Below are positions 20,752-30,530 of a stretch of DNA of 64,000 nucleotides, in pieces (position 1 is the stretch's first letter; each line of letters begins with the position of its first letter). Made by a program: the position numbers and the translations under genes. The stretch comes from Serratia quinivorans (lineage in GTDB: Bacteria; Pseudomonadota; Gammaproteobacteria; Enterobacterales; Enterobacteriaceae): positions 2,046,001 to 2,110,000 of the forward strand of contig UGYN01000002.1 in assembly GCA_900457075.1 (NCBI GenBank). Direction: 5' to 3'. The notes under the pieces are model-generated. The model was not told the DNA's origin. It did no database searches and worked only from the letters and a program-made list of their open reading frames with translations.

Positions 20752-22248
20752 ATGCTCAGTTCCAGCGCACTTTATGCCGCTATCGACCTTGGCTCCAACA
20801 GCTTCCACATGTTGGTGGTGCGCGAGGTGGCCGGCAGTATTCAGACTTTGGCGCGCATCAAGCGCAAGGTGCGTCTGGCTGCCGGGCTGGATCAAAACAA
20901 TCTCCTGTCGCATGAAGCCATGCAGCGCGGCTGGCAATGCCTGAAGTTGTTCTCCGAACGCCTGCAGGACATTCCACGCGCACAGATCCGAGTGGTCGCC
21001 ACGGCTACGCTGCGTCTGGCGTCCAATGCCGATGAGTTTCTGCAAACCGCAGAGCAAATTCTCGGCTGCCCGATCCAGGTGATCAGCGGTGAAGAAGAAG
21101 CACGGCTGATCTACCACGGCGTTGCCCATACTACCGGCGGTCCGGATCAGCGTTTAGTGGTCGATATCGGCGGCGGTAGCACCGAGCTGGTTACCGGTAC
21201 CGGCGCACAGGCGGCTCAGCTGTACAGCCTGTCGATGGGTTGTGTCACCTGGCTGGAGCGGTTCTTCAGCGATCGTAATCTGGGGCTGGAGAATTTCGAG
21301 CGGGCCGAACAGGCTGCACGTGAAATGGTGCGTCCCATCGCGCCACAGCTGCGTCAGCACGGTTGGCAAGTCTGCGTTGGTGCTTCCGGCACCGTCCAGG
21401 CGCTGCAGGAAATCATGGTGGCACAGGGCATGGATGAACGCATCACCCTGTCCAAACTGCGCCAATTGAAACAGCGCGCCATTCAGTGCGGCAAGCTGGA
21501 AGAGTTGGAAATTGAAGGGCTGACGCTGGAGCGGGCTCTGGTGTTCCCAAGCGGGCTGTCGATCCTGCTGGCGATTTTCCAGGAGCTGGGCATCGAAAGC
21601 ATGATGCTGGCCGGCGGCGCACTGCGCGAAGGACTGGTCTACGGCATGTTGCATCTGCCGGTCGAACAGGACATCCGCAGCCGTACCATTCGCAACCTGC
21701 AACGACGTTATCTGTTGGATACCGAGCAAGCCGAGCGCGTCAGCCAACTGGCCGCCAACTTCTCGCAGCAGGTGAGCAATGAATGGCAATTGGATGCGCG
21801 ATGTCGCGAGTTATTGCACAGCGCCTGTCTGATCCACGAAATCGGCCTCAGCGTTGATTTCAAACAGGCGCCGCAACACGCAGCCTACCTGATCCGCCAT
21901 CTGGATTTACCCGGTTTCACCCCGGCGCAGAAAAAACTGCTGGCCACCCTGCTGCAAAACCAGAGCAACACTATCGATCTGCCACTGCTGAGCCAGCAAA
22001 ACGCCCTGCCGCCGCGTACGGCGCAACGTTTATGCCGGATTTTACGCCTGGCCATCATCTTCGCCAGCCGTCGCCGCGACGACACGCTGCCGGCGGTACG
22101 CCTGCGTGCCAATAATGATGATGAGCTGACGGTGATCCTGCCGCCAGGTTGGCTGGAGCAGCACCCGCTACGGGCGGAGGCGCTGGATCAGGAAAGTCAT
22201 TGGCAAAGCTATGTTCATTGGCCGTTGATACTGGAAGAACAACGTTGA
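20752..22248 (+). CDS. gppA: Guanosine pentaphosphate phosphohydrolase GppA
   Basis: 498 residues, Ppx/GppA family. ASKHA phosphate-binding motifs [11 protein letters not shown] at the start and [12 protein letters not shown] near residue 140; the C-terminal helical domain is family-typical. Converts pppGpp to ppGpp in the stringent response and may also act on polyphosphate. Probably co-transcribed with rhlB. Confidence 0.96.
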   Translation: MLSSSALYAAIDLGSNSFHMLVVREVAGSIQTLARIKRKVRLAAGLDQNNLLSHEAMQRGWQCLKLFSERLQDIPRAQIRVVATATLRLASNADEFLQTAEQILGCPIQVISGEEEARLIYHGVAHTTGGPDQRLVVDIGGGSTELVTGTGAQAAQLYSLSMGCVTWLERFFSDRNLGLENFERAEQAAREMVRPIAPQLRQHGWQVCVGASGTVQALQEIMVAQGMDERITLSKLRQLKQRAIQCGKLEELEIEGLTLERALVFPSGLSILLAIFQELGIESMMLAGGALREGLVYGMLHLPVEQDIRSRTIRNLQRRYLLDTEQAERVSQLAANFSQQVSNEWQLDARCRELLHSACLIHEIGLSVDFKQAPQHAAYLIRHLDLPGFTPAQKKLLATLLQNQSNTIDLPLLSQQNALPPRTAQRLCRILRLAIIFASRRRDDTLPAVRLRANNDDELTVILPPGWLEQHPLRAEALDQESHWQSYVHWPLILEEQR

Positions 22249-22254
22249 TATGAC

Positions 22255-22275
22255 AAGGGCGCGAATAGCGCCCTT
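22255..22275 (+). terminator. gppA terminator, copy 1
   Basis: Perfect stem AAGGGCGC / GCGCCCTT, loop GAATA, six bases after the gppA stop. The following T-run is weak. A near-identical hairpin recurs at 22406-22426. Confidence 0.7.
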
Positions 22276-22307
22276 GAGTTTGATGACAAAGTTGTCTTTG
22301 AATCCGA

Positions 22308-22338
22308 GAGACCCGGGCCTAGCGCACCGAGGGGCGCT
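22308..22338 (+). repeat. 31-base dispersed GC-rich repeat, copy A
   Basis: The 31 bases from GAGACCCGGGCC to CGAGGGGCGCT recur in inverted orientation at 30426-30458. The two copies differ by one substitution and a two-base insertion. The copy lies in the 180-base gppA-rep intergenic region, between two copies of the same terminator hairpin. No function known to me. Confidence 0.7.
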
Positions 22339-22405
22339 CCGGCGGGCAAGCCGCTACGACCCCTTCGGCACGCTCTCCCTAATAACGGGCTTTGTCAGTA
22401 GTCTG

Positions 22406-22426
22406 AAGGGCGCCAATAGCGCCCTT
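22406..22426. terminator. Duplicate terminator hairpin between gppA and rep
   Basis: Stem AAGGGCGC / GCGCCCTT with loop CAATA, followed rightward by AATTTT. It differs from copy 1 only in the loop. It lies four bases after the rep stop (minus strand), so it could serve both converging transcripts. Confidence 0.75.
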
Positions 22427-22430
22427 AATT

Positions 22431-24456
22431 TTAACTTCCGCCTTTAGCCTTGGCCAACTGGGCGCGAATATTCGCCAGATGGCTCTGCCCTTTTTGCATC
22501 CGTTCTTGCGGGCTCACCACCTTACGTTCACTTTCCCACGCCAGGTCATCCTGCGGCAGCTCCAGCAAGAAACGACTGGGTTCCGGCCGCACCAGTTCGC
22601 CATATTGGCGACGTTCGCGACACAGGGTGAAAATCAGCTCTTTTTGGGCGCGAGTGATCCCTACATAGGCCAAACGCCGCTCCTCATCGACGTTATCCTC
22701 GTCAATGCTGCTCTGATGCGGCAGTAACCCCTCCTCCATCCCCACCAGGAAGACATAGGGGAACTCCAGCCCTTTGGAAGCATGCAGCGTCATCAACTGA
22801 ACCTGATCCAGTTCCTCGTCGCTTTCGCCGCGTTCCATCATGTCGCGCAGGGTAAAGCGCGTCACCACCTGGGTCAGCGTCATTGGCTCATCCAGCTCGC
22901 TGCCTTCGAGCATTTCCGTCATCCAGCCGAACAGGGTATTGACGTTTTTCATGCGCATTTCGGCGGCTTTCGGGCTGGGTGAGGTTTCAAACAGCCAACT
23001 TTCGTAATCTACGCCGCGGATCAGATCGCGCACCGCGGCTATCGGTTCACGCTCCGCCAACTGAGCAATCCCGTCCAGCCAGTGAGTGAAGCGTTGCAGC
23101 GACTCTAACCCACGACCGGTCAGATGCTGGCTCAGGCCGAGATCGAAACTGGCGCGGAACAGGCTTTTGTTACGTTGATTGGCCCACTCACCCAGCTTTT
23201 GCAGCGTTGCCGGGCCAATCTCACGCTTTGGCGTGTTAACGATGCGCAGAAATGCGCTGTCATCATCCTGGTTAGTCAGAACACGCAGGTAGGCCAGCAG
23301 ATCCTTGATTTCCGGCCGCGAGAAAAACGAGGTGCCACCGGAAATTTTGTAAGGGATGCGGTTTTGCATCAGCATTTTTTCAAACAGCCGTGACTGATGG
23401 TTACCACGATAAAGGATCGCATAATCGCCGTAGTTGGTTTTCTTCACGAAGTGATGAGCAATCAGCTCCCCGACAACGCGCTCGGCCTCATGATCCTCAT
23501 TATTGGCAGTCACCACCTTCAGCTCTTCGCCGTAACCCAGCTCGGAAAACAGCCGTTTTTCAAACACGTGCGGGTTGTTGGCGATCAGGATATTCGCCGC
23601 CTTCAGGATACGCTCGCTGGAGCGGTAGTTCTGCTCCAGCTTAATCACCTGCAGTGCCGGAAAGTCTTCCTTCAACAGCACCAGGTTCTGTGGACGCGCA
23701 CCACGCCAGGAGTAAATCGACTGATCGTCATCCCCCCACCACGGTGAAACGCGCGCGGTTACCCACCAGCAGTTTCACCAGTTCGTACTGGCTGGTGTTG
23801 GTGTCCTGATATTCATCCACCAACAGATAACGAATACGGTTCTGCCAGCGTTCGCGCACTTCTTCATTGCGCTGCAGCAGCAGAGTCGGCAGCAGGATTA
23901 AATCGTCAAAATCCAGTACGTTACAGGCACGCATATGCGCGTGATACAGGCCGTAGCAATGCGCGAACAGCTTGTCGCGTTCAGAGCGCGCCAGTTCCAT
24001 CGCCTTCTGGGGATCGACCAGATCATTCTTCCAGTTGGAGATGGTGGAAATCAGCTGCGCTACCAGCGTCTTGTCATTCTCCAGCCATTTCTCGGTCAGT
24101 TCTTTCAACAGCGCCAGCTGATCCTGATCGTCGAAAAGTGAGAAGTTGGACTTCATCCCCAGCGCGACATATTCACGTTTGATGATTTCCAGCCCCAGCG
24201 TGTGGAAAGTGGAAATCATCAGTCCGCGTGCTTCTTTGCGCCCCATGGTTTGCGCCACACGTTCTTTCATCTCACGCGCCGCCTTATTGGTAAAGGTCAC
24301 GGCGGCGATGTGCCGCGCCTGATAACCACAGTTGTGGATCAGGTGAGCGATTTTGTTGGTGATGACGCGCGTCTTGCCGGAACCGGCACCGGCCAGCACC
24401 AGGCAGGGCCCGGTAACGAATTCGACGGCTTGTTGTTGGCTGGGATTTAATCGCAT
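22431..24456 (-). pseudogene. rep: Rep DNA helicase, interrupted by a +1 frameshift
   Basis: UvrD-family 3'-5' helicase that assists replication forks. The two parts are 23728-24456 (242 residues) and 22431-23681 in the other frame (416 residues from its first ATG). The first part has Walker [16 protein letters not shown] and the Walker B region DEYQDT; the second has [11 protein letters not shown] and GITRAQKEL. The break lies in a run of six G on the minus strand (23732-23737), in the codons for [10 protein letters not shown]. The sequence reads VVGG then a stop. Removing one G restores the frame and gives a 674-residue protein, the length I remember for intact Rep. Both halves are otherwise highly conserved, so this is a very recent mutation or a base-calling error in a homopolymer. 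Confidence 0.93.
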
Positions 24457-24565
24457 GGCGCTTTATTGCTCGACTTTATAACGTAGGAGGGGATTGTAGC
24501 AGAAAGCGTCGATGAGATTTAACGGGTATAATCAGCGCAATTTCTGTATCGATAAAGGCAATACC

Positions 24566-24847
24566 ATGGCAAAGACGGCGTGCGCCCTGCACATTCTGGT
24601 AGATAACGAAAAACTGGCCGATGAACTGCTGGCCAAGCTTAAACGCGGCGTCAGTTTCGACACCCTGGCGCGCAAATACTCAACTTGCCCATCAAAACGC
24701 AATGGCGGCTCTTTGGGCGAGTTCAACAAGGGCACCATGGTGGCCGCCTTCGATAAAGCGGTGTTCAGCATTCCGCTGCTCAAGCCCTACGGCCCGGTCA
24801 AAACCCAGTTCGGCTACCACATCATCAAAGTACTGTATCGCAGCTGA
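24566..24847 (+). CDS. ppiC: Peptidyl-prolyl cis-trans isomerase C (parvulin)
   Basis: Small parvulin, 93 residues from ATG 24566, exactly the E. coli PpiC length. An in-frame upstream ATG (24512) exists, but AAAGG precedes 24566 and [12 protein letters not shown] is the family N-terminus. Features: [13 protein letters not shown] and [10 protein letters not shown]. Divergent from rep. Confidence 0.95.
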   Translation: MAKTACALHILVDNEKLADELLAKLKRGVSFDTLARKYSTCPSKRNGGSLGEFNKGTMVAAFDKAVFSIPLLKPYGPVKTQFGYHIIKVLYRS

Positions 24848-24874
24848 TTGAGGGGGCAAGCGCCCCCTCTATTC

Positions 24875-26368
24875 TTACTGTGCGCTGGTCTCCGGCGCTG
24901 GAGCGGTATCGGTAGGTTTAACTTCTTCCGATACCACGGCAGGTGCCGGGGACATAATGCCGTTATAGGTTTCCTGTAACTGCTTCATGCTCATCTCTGG
25001 CTCGCCTTTCGGCTGCATCAACACCAGGGTCGCATCTTGCGAAAGCTGAAGTTTCAGCTCCTGATTCAGCGCTTCCAGCGTCAATCCGCTCAGGAACTCC
25101 TGGCGCAGCTTTTGATACTGCTCCGGCGCGATATCCACTACGCCACTCTGTTGCGAACGCAGGCGCTGGCTCATCAACACATCAGTATCGGTGCGGGCAT
25201 AGGTGGCAAACAACTTGCTGAGTTGATCGTTTTTCTGCGCCAGCAGGGCGTTAAACTCGTCTTGAGACAAACCGTTATTACGCACGTTAGCCAACTCGCG
25301 GGCGATAAAGCCCAGGCTGTTGTTCAGGTTGTTGTTTGGCGTGTCCAGATGGATGGCACATTGGGCGCGTTGGTATTGCACCCGGCAATCGAAGCCCAGA
25401 TGCAGGTTTTTCTGGTCACTCTTGTCCAGCACCTGCTGGAGATGCCAGAACAACGCTTCGCGAGCCATATCCCCGCGCCAATAGCGGCTCAGATTTTGCG
25501 AGTCACGGATCGGGTGCCAGGGTGCATCCCACATGATCGACAGCGTATCCTGTTTCACCTGTTCGCTGATCAGGCTGACCGGCTGCGGTGGCAGGGACGT
25601 CAGCGTTGGCATCAGGGCCGGCGTTTCACGCTTGCCTTGTAGCGGCGAGAAGGCTTTGTTGATTTGCTCGCTCAGGCTACGGCTGTCTACCTTGCCCACC
25701 ACGTACAGCGTCATCGCGTCCGGGGTGTACCACTGCTGGTAGAATTTCTTCAGTTGATCAACATTCACCGGTCGCTTGGGTGGCTGGGCCGGATCGTGTG
25801 CCAGCATCGTCGAGCCTTTCAGGCGATAGCGCCACCAGGCATCTTTGGGATTCGGTGGGAAAGTGCCAACCGGATCGATGCTGGAGTTGACCACCGCATG
25901 CACCGTATGTTCGTCGATCGCCAGCTTGCCGGTGGTATCGGAAAGCCACGTCAGCGCTTCTTTCAGCAGGTCTGGGCGGTTATTCGGCAAACTGAGATTA
26001 TAAATGGTGAAGTCATAAGAACTGATGGCCGGCGGCAGTGGGCGGTCGCTGTCTACGCTTTGTTGCCACAGTGAACGCAACTGCGGTGGCGTAAAGCTTT
26101 CGCTGCGCGCCAACGACAGGCGCGGCAACAGATGGGCGAAGCCAATCTGCTGTGAAGACTCCACTAAAGAGCCAGTGTTAACCATCAACCGTAGTTCGAC
26201 GCGATCGCTCGGCCGCTGCGGTGTGTCTAATATCTGCCATGAAAACCCGTTGGCCAACGCCCCCTGCTGCCAGGCAGGGTCGGGTTGTAGTGCTTCAGCC
26301 TGCGCGCTGCTGTTGGCTGCAGCCAACAGCAGCCCACCTGCTATGAGATGAATTCTGGTGCCCTGCAT
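24875..26368 (-). CDS. yhjJ: YhjJ, M16-family pseudopeptidase
   Basis: 497 residues, very similar to E. coli YhjJ. Signal peptide at residues 1-24 (cleavage near SAQA-EAL), so probably periplasmic. It has the M16 fold regions, but the zinc-binding HxxEH motif is replaced: GFAHLLPRL stands where active enzymes have HFLEH. The catalytic Glu and second His are missing, so it is unlikely to be an active protease. Function unknown. C-terminal tail is rich in Pro, Glu and Thr. Downstream of dctA, as in E. coli. Confidence 0.92.
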   Translation of the reverse strand: MQGTRIHLIAGGLLLAAANSSAQAEALQPDPAWQQGALANGFSWQILDTPQRPSDRVELRLMVNTGSLVESSQQIGFAHLLPRLSLARSESFTPPQLRSLWQQSVDSDRPLPPAISSYDFTIYNLSLPNNRPDLLKEALTWLSDTTGKLAIDEHTVHAVVNSSIDPVGTFPPNPKDAWWRYRLKGSTMLAHDPAQPPKRPVNVDQLKKFYQQWYTPDAMTLYVVGKVDSRSLSEQINKAFSPLQGKRETPALMPTLTSLPPQPVSLISEQVKQDTLSIMWDAPWHPIRDSQNLSRYWRGDMAREALFWHLQQVLDKSDQKNLHLGFDCRVQYQRAQCAIHLDTPNNNLNNSLGFIARELANVRNNGLSQDEFNALLAQKNDQLSKLFATYARTDTDVLMSQRLRSQQSGVVDIAPEQYQKLRQEFLSGLTLEALNQELKLQLSQDATLVLMQPKGEPEMSMKQLQETYNGIMSPAPAVVSEEVKPTDTAPAPETSAQ

Positions 26369-26605
26369 GTGAACCCCTACTTAATGACTATCCAATTTCT
26401 TTATGCAAATGCGGATATTCCATTTACCGGAATATTAGGCTGCGACCAACAGCCTACAAACAAAACGCCCTGAGTTTCACAGTGGGGCGGAAAGCAGAAA
26501 GTGTACCATCGAGTTAGACCGCGCGCCTTTGCGGATGTCACTCATTAGTGTGAAAAATAATGGATAACCGTATTTTTAATGCAAGAAATCATTACGCGGG
26601 GGGAT

Positions 26606-26638
26606 AAAACATCACCGATTGCCGTGGCAACCGGTGAT
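26606..26638 (-). terminator. dctA terminator
   Basis: 13-base arms with one mismatch (ATCACCGGTTGCC / GGCAATCGGTGAT on the minus strand) around a short loop, followed by GTTTTA. Located 12 bases after the dctA stop. Confidence 0.7.
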
Positions 26639-26650
26639 TTGAGGATAAAA

Positions 26651-27940
26651 TCAGGCCGAAGGCAGTGTTTTATCGGCTCCTGAGCCAGGCTTGTTGGACA
26701 GGGTGTCATGCAGCTGCTTTTCATCCAGCTGTTTACACCATTTTGCCACCACCACCGTGGCCACACCGTTACCGACCAGGTTGGTCAGCGCACGGGCTTC
26801 GGACATAAAGCGGTCAATGCCCAGAATCAGCGCCAGACCGGCCAGCGGCAGATGACCGACGGCGGAAATGGTGGCGGCCAGCACGATAAAGCCACTGCCG
26901 GTCACCCCTGCCGCCCCTTTAGAGGACAGCAACAGCACCACCAGCAGCGTGACCTGATGGATAACATCCATATGGGTGTTGGTCGCCTGCGCGATAAATA
27001 CCGCGGCCATGGTCAGGTAGATTGAGGTGCCGTCCAGGTTAAAGGAATAGCCGGTCGGAATAACCAGGCCCACCACCGATTTTTTGCAGCCCAGCTTTTC
27101 CATCTTGTCGAGCATGCGTGGCAGTACCGACTCGGAAGAAGAGGTCCCGAGCACGATCAACAACTCTTCTTTGATATAGCGAACAAACTTGAAAATGCTA
27201 AAGCCGTTGGCGCGGGCAATCGAGCCCAGCACCACCACCACGAACAGAATGCAGGTGAGATAGAAGCAGGCGATCAGCTGACCGAGCTGCAGCAGCGAGC
27301 CCACGCCATACTTGCCTATGGTGAACGCCATTGCCCCAAAGGCACCCAACGGCGCCAGGCGCATAATCATATTGATGATGCCGAAGATCACGCGGGAGAA
27401 GCTTTCGATCACATTAAAGATCAGTTGGCCCTTATCACCCAGGCGATGCAGGGCAAAACCGAACAGCACGGCAAACAGCAGCACCTGCAGAATATTGCCG
27501 CTGGCGAAAGCACCGATCACGCTGCCGGGGATGATGTCCAGCAGGAACGGGACAATGCCCTGCTGCTGGGCCTGTTCGGCGTAAACCGCCACCGCCTTGG
27601 CATCCAGCGTGCCAGGGTCGATGTTCATCCCGGCACCCGGTTGTACCAGGTTGACGATCAACAAACCAATCAGCAGCGCAATGGTGCTGACAATTTCAAA
27701 ATAGAGCAGTGCAATCGCACCGGTGCGGCCTACGGCCTTCATGCTTTCCATGCCCGCGATACCGGTCACCACGGTACAAAAGATCACCGGAGCGATGATC
27801 ATTTTAATCAGTTTGACGAATCCATCGCCCAGAGGTTTCATCTGCGCGCCAATGTCAGGGTAGAAATGGCCAAGCAGGACACCCAGCGTAATCGCTGTCA
27901 GCACCTGAAAATAGAGGCTCTTAAAGATAGTGAGTTTCAT
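26651..27940 (-). CDS. dctA: C4-dicarboxylate transporter DctA
   Basis: Sodium/proton-dicarboxylate symporter of the DAACS family, 429 residues, for aerobic uptake of succinate, fumarate and malate. Conserved features: [18 protein letters not shown], the serine-rich [12 protein letters not shown], and [24 protein letters not shown] 27940 is chosen (AAGGAT upstream, family N-terminus [12 protein letters not shown]) over the upstream in-frame ATG at 27967. Confidence 0.95.
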   Translation of the reverse strand: MKLTIFKSLYFQVLTAITLGVLLGHFYPDIGAQMKPLGDGFVKLIKMIIAPVIFCTVVTGIAGMESMKAVGRTGAIALLYFEIVSTIALLIGLLIVNLVQPGAGMNIDPGTLDAKAVAVYAEQAQQQGIVPFLLDIIPGSVIGAFASGNILQVLLFAVLFGFALHRLGDKGQLIFNVIESFSRVIFGIINMIMRLAPLGAFGAMAFTIGKYGVGSLLQLGQLIACFYLTCILFVVVVLGSIARANGFSIFKFVRYIKEELLIVLGTSSSESVLPRMLDKMEKLGCKKSVVGLVIPTGYSFNLDGTSIYLTMAAVFIAQATNTHMDVIHQVTLLVVLLLSSKGAAGVTGSGFIVLAATISAVGHLPLAGLALILGIDRFMSEARALTNLVGNGVATVVVAKWCKQLDEKQLHDTLSNKPGSGADKTLPSA

Positions 27941-28233
27941 ATGAACATCCTTTGGGGGGGAAGACACGCACCAGGCGGTAGTCTAGTTATCTCGCCTGTT
28001 CATCGCTTGCGCGGAAAATAACACCCACCTAACAACATGGAAATAATTTGTTGCACCAATAGATACATGTTGATACGAATTTAAGAGCTGAAACGCGCCA
28101 GCCCAAATGCAAGGCTGTAAATTGCGTAACCCATTGTTTGCACTAACGCGAAAGAGGTAGATAACACTGGCGATTTTCGGACGGGATTATTGGGCGACGT
28201 GGCTGTCACCCATGGCGAAAGGCAAAAAGGGGA

Positions 28234-30240
28234 TCAGGCCGGGGGCCGGCAGAACTCGGCTTCAAACTCACTGCGCGGTAACGGACGTGCAAACAAAAAG
28301 CCCTGGCCGCTATGAATTCCTTGCTGCAACAGCCAGTCACGCTGCTCGGCATTTTCGACGCCTTCGGCCATCACCGGCAGCGCCAGCACCTCAGAAATCG
28401 AACTGACAATACGCACCATAGCGTCATCCGTCGGCAGGCCCTGAATAAAGCTCTTGTCGATTTTAATCAAATCGATCGGCAGGCATTTCAATCGGTTGAG
28501 GTAATTAAGGCTGGAATATCCCATGCCGAAGTCATCCAGCGCGATGGAAAGCCCCAAATCGTGTAACTCCCGCAACAGCGCCAACGCACGATCGAGATCG
28601 TCAATACGCACCGTTTCGGTAATTTCCAGCAACAGCTTGCGCGGATCAATCTGATACTGCGCCAGCAGGCTCTTCAGGTGTGGAATAAAATCTTCATGCT
28701 TCATCTGGATTGGGGAGACATTGACCGCCAGCGGCAGCGTAATGCCACGGGCCTGCCAATCGGCCAAGATCAGGCAAGCCTCTTCCAGCACCCAGTTGCC
28801 GAGCGGCACAATCACGCCCAGTTCTTCGGCTAACGGAATAACGTCTGCCGGCAGGGTAAAGCTGCCGTCGTACTGCTGCCAGCGCAGCAAGGCCTCGGCA
28901 CCGATCACCGAGTTGGACTGCATATCGACCTGCGGCTGTAAAAACAGGGTGAAACGGCGCTGCTCGATGGCATGCAGAATTTCACTTTCCTGCGTCAAAC
29001 GCTTTTGAGTGCGTTCCGTCAGGCTGGGTTCGAAGAACAGCACCTGATTTTTGCCTTCCCGGTGCGCCGACATCATCGCCGAGGTGGCACTGCGCAGTAG
29101 CTGCTCCGCGCTTTCCCCCGGATTAAGATAATGGGCGATACCGATGCTGGCGCTGGGCCGCAACGGCATCTCTTGCAGGCTCAGCGGCGCATTAATCTGC
29201 GCCATGATACGACGCGCCAGTTGCATGGCGTGGAACGGACGCTCGACGCCTTTAGCCAAAATGGCAAACTCGGTTTTGCTCAGCTGCGCCAGCACGCCGT
29301 TTTCATCGATGCACTCACGCAGCTTCTTCACCAGCGTCAACAGCAGCACTTCTCGCATTGCCGGATTGAGCACGCCGGAGGCCTCATGCAGGGTTTCAAT
29401 GCTGATCACCAGCAAGTTAAAACGCTCGGGCCGCAGGCTGGAGGCAATATGCTGCTCCAGCAGGGCGGTGAACAGCGCCTGATTTGGCAGCTCGGTGACC
29501 GGATGATGGGTGCTCATGCGGCTCATTTCGGCATAGGCCTTGGCCAGCCGCTGCTGATTGCGGTTGTAATTGCGCACCAGCAGCCCCAGTTCGTCGTCCT
29601 GGTGTAACGCCGGCAGCATCAGTTGATGGTATGGCGCCTCTTCCTGGGAAATATTTTCCAGCTCTTTGGCCATCGCCCGCAGCGGATGCACCATCAGCCG
29701 GTTCATACACCAGCTAATGGAGACCGACAGGATCAGCGCCAGCAGCAAATAGGTCGATAACATGGTCGACAACATGCTGAGAATGAACTGGTACATGCGG
29801 AACGAATCGGCCTGCAGCACCAGATAAGCCAATGGCTGCGGGTTGGCTGGCACGCGCTCCAGCGAATAGAGCGGAACGGAAATCTGGATTGGCAGCTCGA
29901 ACAGGCGAGCAATCAGCGTCGGTACCGGGCGTTCCGGCGGAAAATTGGCGTGTAATGCCTGGAATTCGTTCGGCAGTACGATATCCGCCCGGCTCAGAAT
30001 GCCGACCGGCAGCAGGGTATTCAGCACCCGCTTGGTTTCCGGCACGTCCATGCGCAGCACGGCCTCCGCCAGCGGCTGACGAACGGAATGAGCAATATTT
30101 TCCAGTTGCTGGGCATAGTCATCCCTGCGCTGCTGCACAAAATGGAATAACTGGATCACGATAAAGATGCAGATTGTCACCAGCGCTACGCCGGAAACCG
30201 TTGCCATCTGTTTAATCGTTAATGAACGCCTGACCCGCAA
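28234..30240 (-). CDS. hmsP: HmsP/PdeK-type c-di-GMP phosphodiesterase
   Basis: 668 residues, similar along its length to Yersinia HmsP and E. coli YhjK (PdeK). Order: membrane segment (~15-33), periplasmic sensor, second membrane segment (~155-175) and HAMP, degenerate GGDEF, EAL. The GGDEF signature is replaced by SKTEF, so no cyclase activity is expected. EAL motifs are intact: AEALLRW, NVSPIQ, LEITET, ALDDFGMGYSSL, KIDKSF and AEGVEN. It should therefore degrade c-di-GMP. Start is TTG (MRVRRSLTIKQMATVS), as the family N-terminus demands. Location between dctA and bcsC suggests it lowers cellulose output. Confidence 0.92.
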   Translation of the reverse strand: MRVRRSLTIKQMATVSGVALVTICIFIVIQLFHFVQQRRDDYAQQLENIAHSVRQPLAEAVLRMDVPETKRVLNTLLPVGILSRADIVLPNEFQALHANFPPERPVPTLIARLFELPIQISVPLYSLERVPANPQPLAYLVLQADSFRMYQFILSMLSTMLSTYLLLALILSVSISWCMNRLMVHPLRAMAKELENISQEEAPYHQLMLPALHQDDELGLLVRNYNRNQQRLAKAYAEMSRMSTHHPVTELPNQALFTALLEQHIASSLRPERFNLLVISIETLHEASGVLNPAMREVLLLTLVKKLRECIDENGVLAQLSKTEFAILAKGVERPFHAMQLARRIMAQINAPLSLQEMPLRPSASIGIAHYLNPGESAEQLLRSATSAMMSAHREGKNQVLFFEPSLTERTQKRLTQESEILHAIEQRRFTLFLQPQVDMQSNSVIGAEALLRWQQYDGSFTLPADVIPLAEELGVIVPLGNWVLEEACLILADWQARGITLPLAVNVSPIQMKHEDFIPHLKSLLAQYQIDPRKLLLEITETVRIDDLDRALALLRELHDLGLSIALDDFGMGYSSLNYLNRLKCLPIDLIKIDKSFIQGLPTDDAMVRIVSSISEVLALPVMAEGVENAEQRDWLLQQGIHSGQGFLFARPLPRSEFEAEFCRPPA

Positions 30241-30425
30241 ACCTGCTCTCCGCTAATTCGGGCTGAAATAAAAAAGGGATGAATAATACCCATCCCTCGG
30301 ACCGGTCTGAGTATACTCGATTGTCTGCTGTTTTTATCTTGCCATACCCAGGACAAAACCAAGAAAACCGCGGGTTTCAGTATTTTCCTAATGAAACGCG
30401 GCTTATAAAGCCGGTTATTAGTGAT

Positions 30426-30458
30426 AGCGCCCCTCGGTGCGCCAGGCCCGGGTATCTC
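30426..30458 (-). repeat. Dispersed GC-rich repeat, copy B
   Basis: Inverted copy of the 31-base element at 22308-22338, from AGCGCCCCTCGG to CCCGGGTATCTC. It is in the 290-base hmsP-bcsC intergenic region, which holds no gene. Confidence 0.7.
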
Positions 30459-30477
30459 AGGCTATAGACCAAACTCA

Positions 30478-30502
30478 CACAGGGTAGCAAAACTACCCTG
30501 TG
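30478..30502 (-). terminator. Hairpin after bcsC
   Basis: Perfect ten-base stem CACAGGGTAG / CTACCCTGTG with a five-base loop, 28 bases after the bcsC stop. There is no T-run on the minus strand, so it may protect the 3' end or be a weak terminator. Confidence 0.5.
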
Positions 30503-30530
30503 CCGACACTCTGAATCTACCTGAGTTGGG

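Noticed and set aside
27941..28233. CRP site expected upstream of dctA
   Set aside because: No TGTGA-N6-TCACA-like sequence was found in this interval on either strand.
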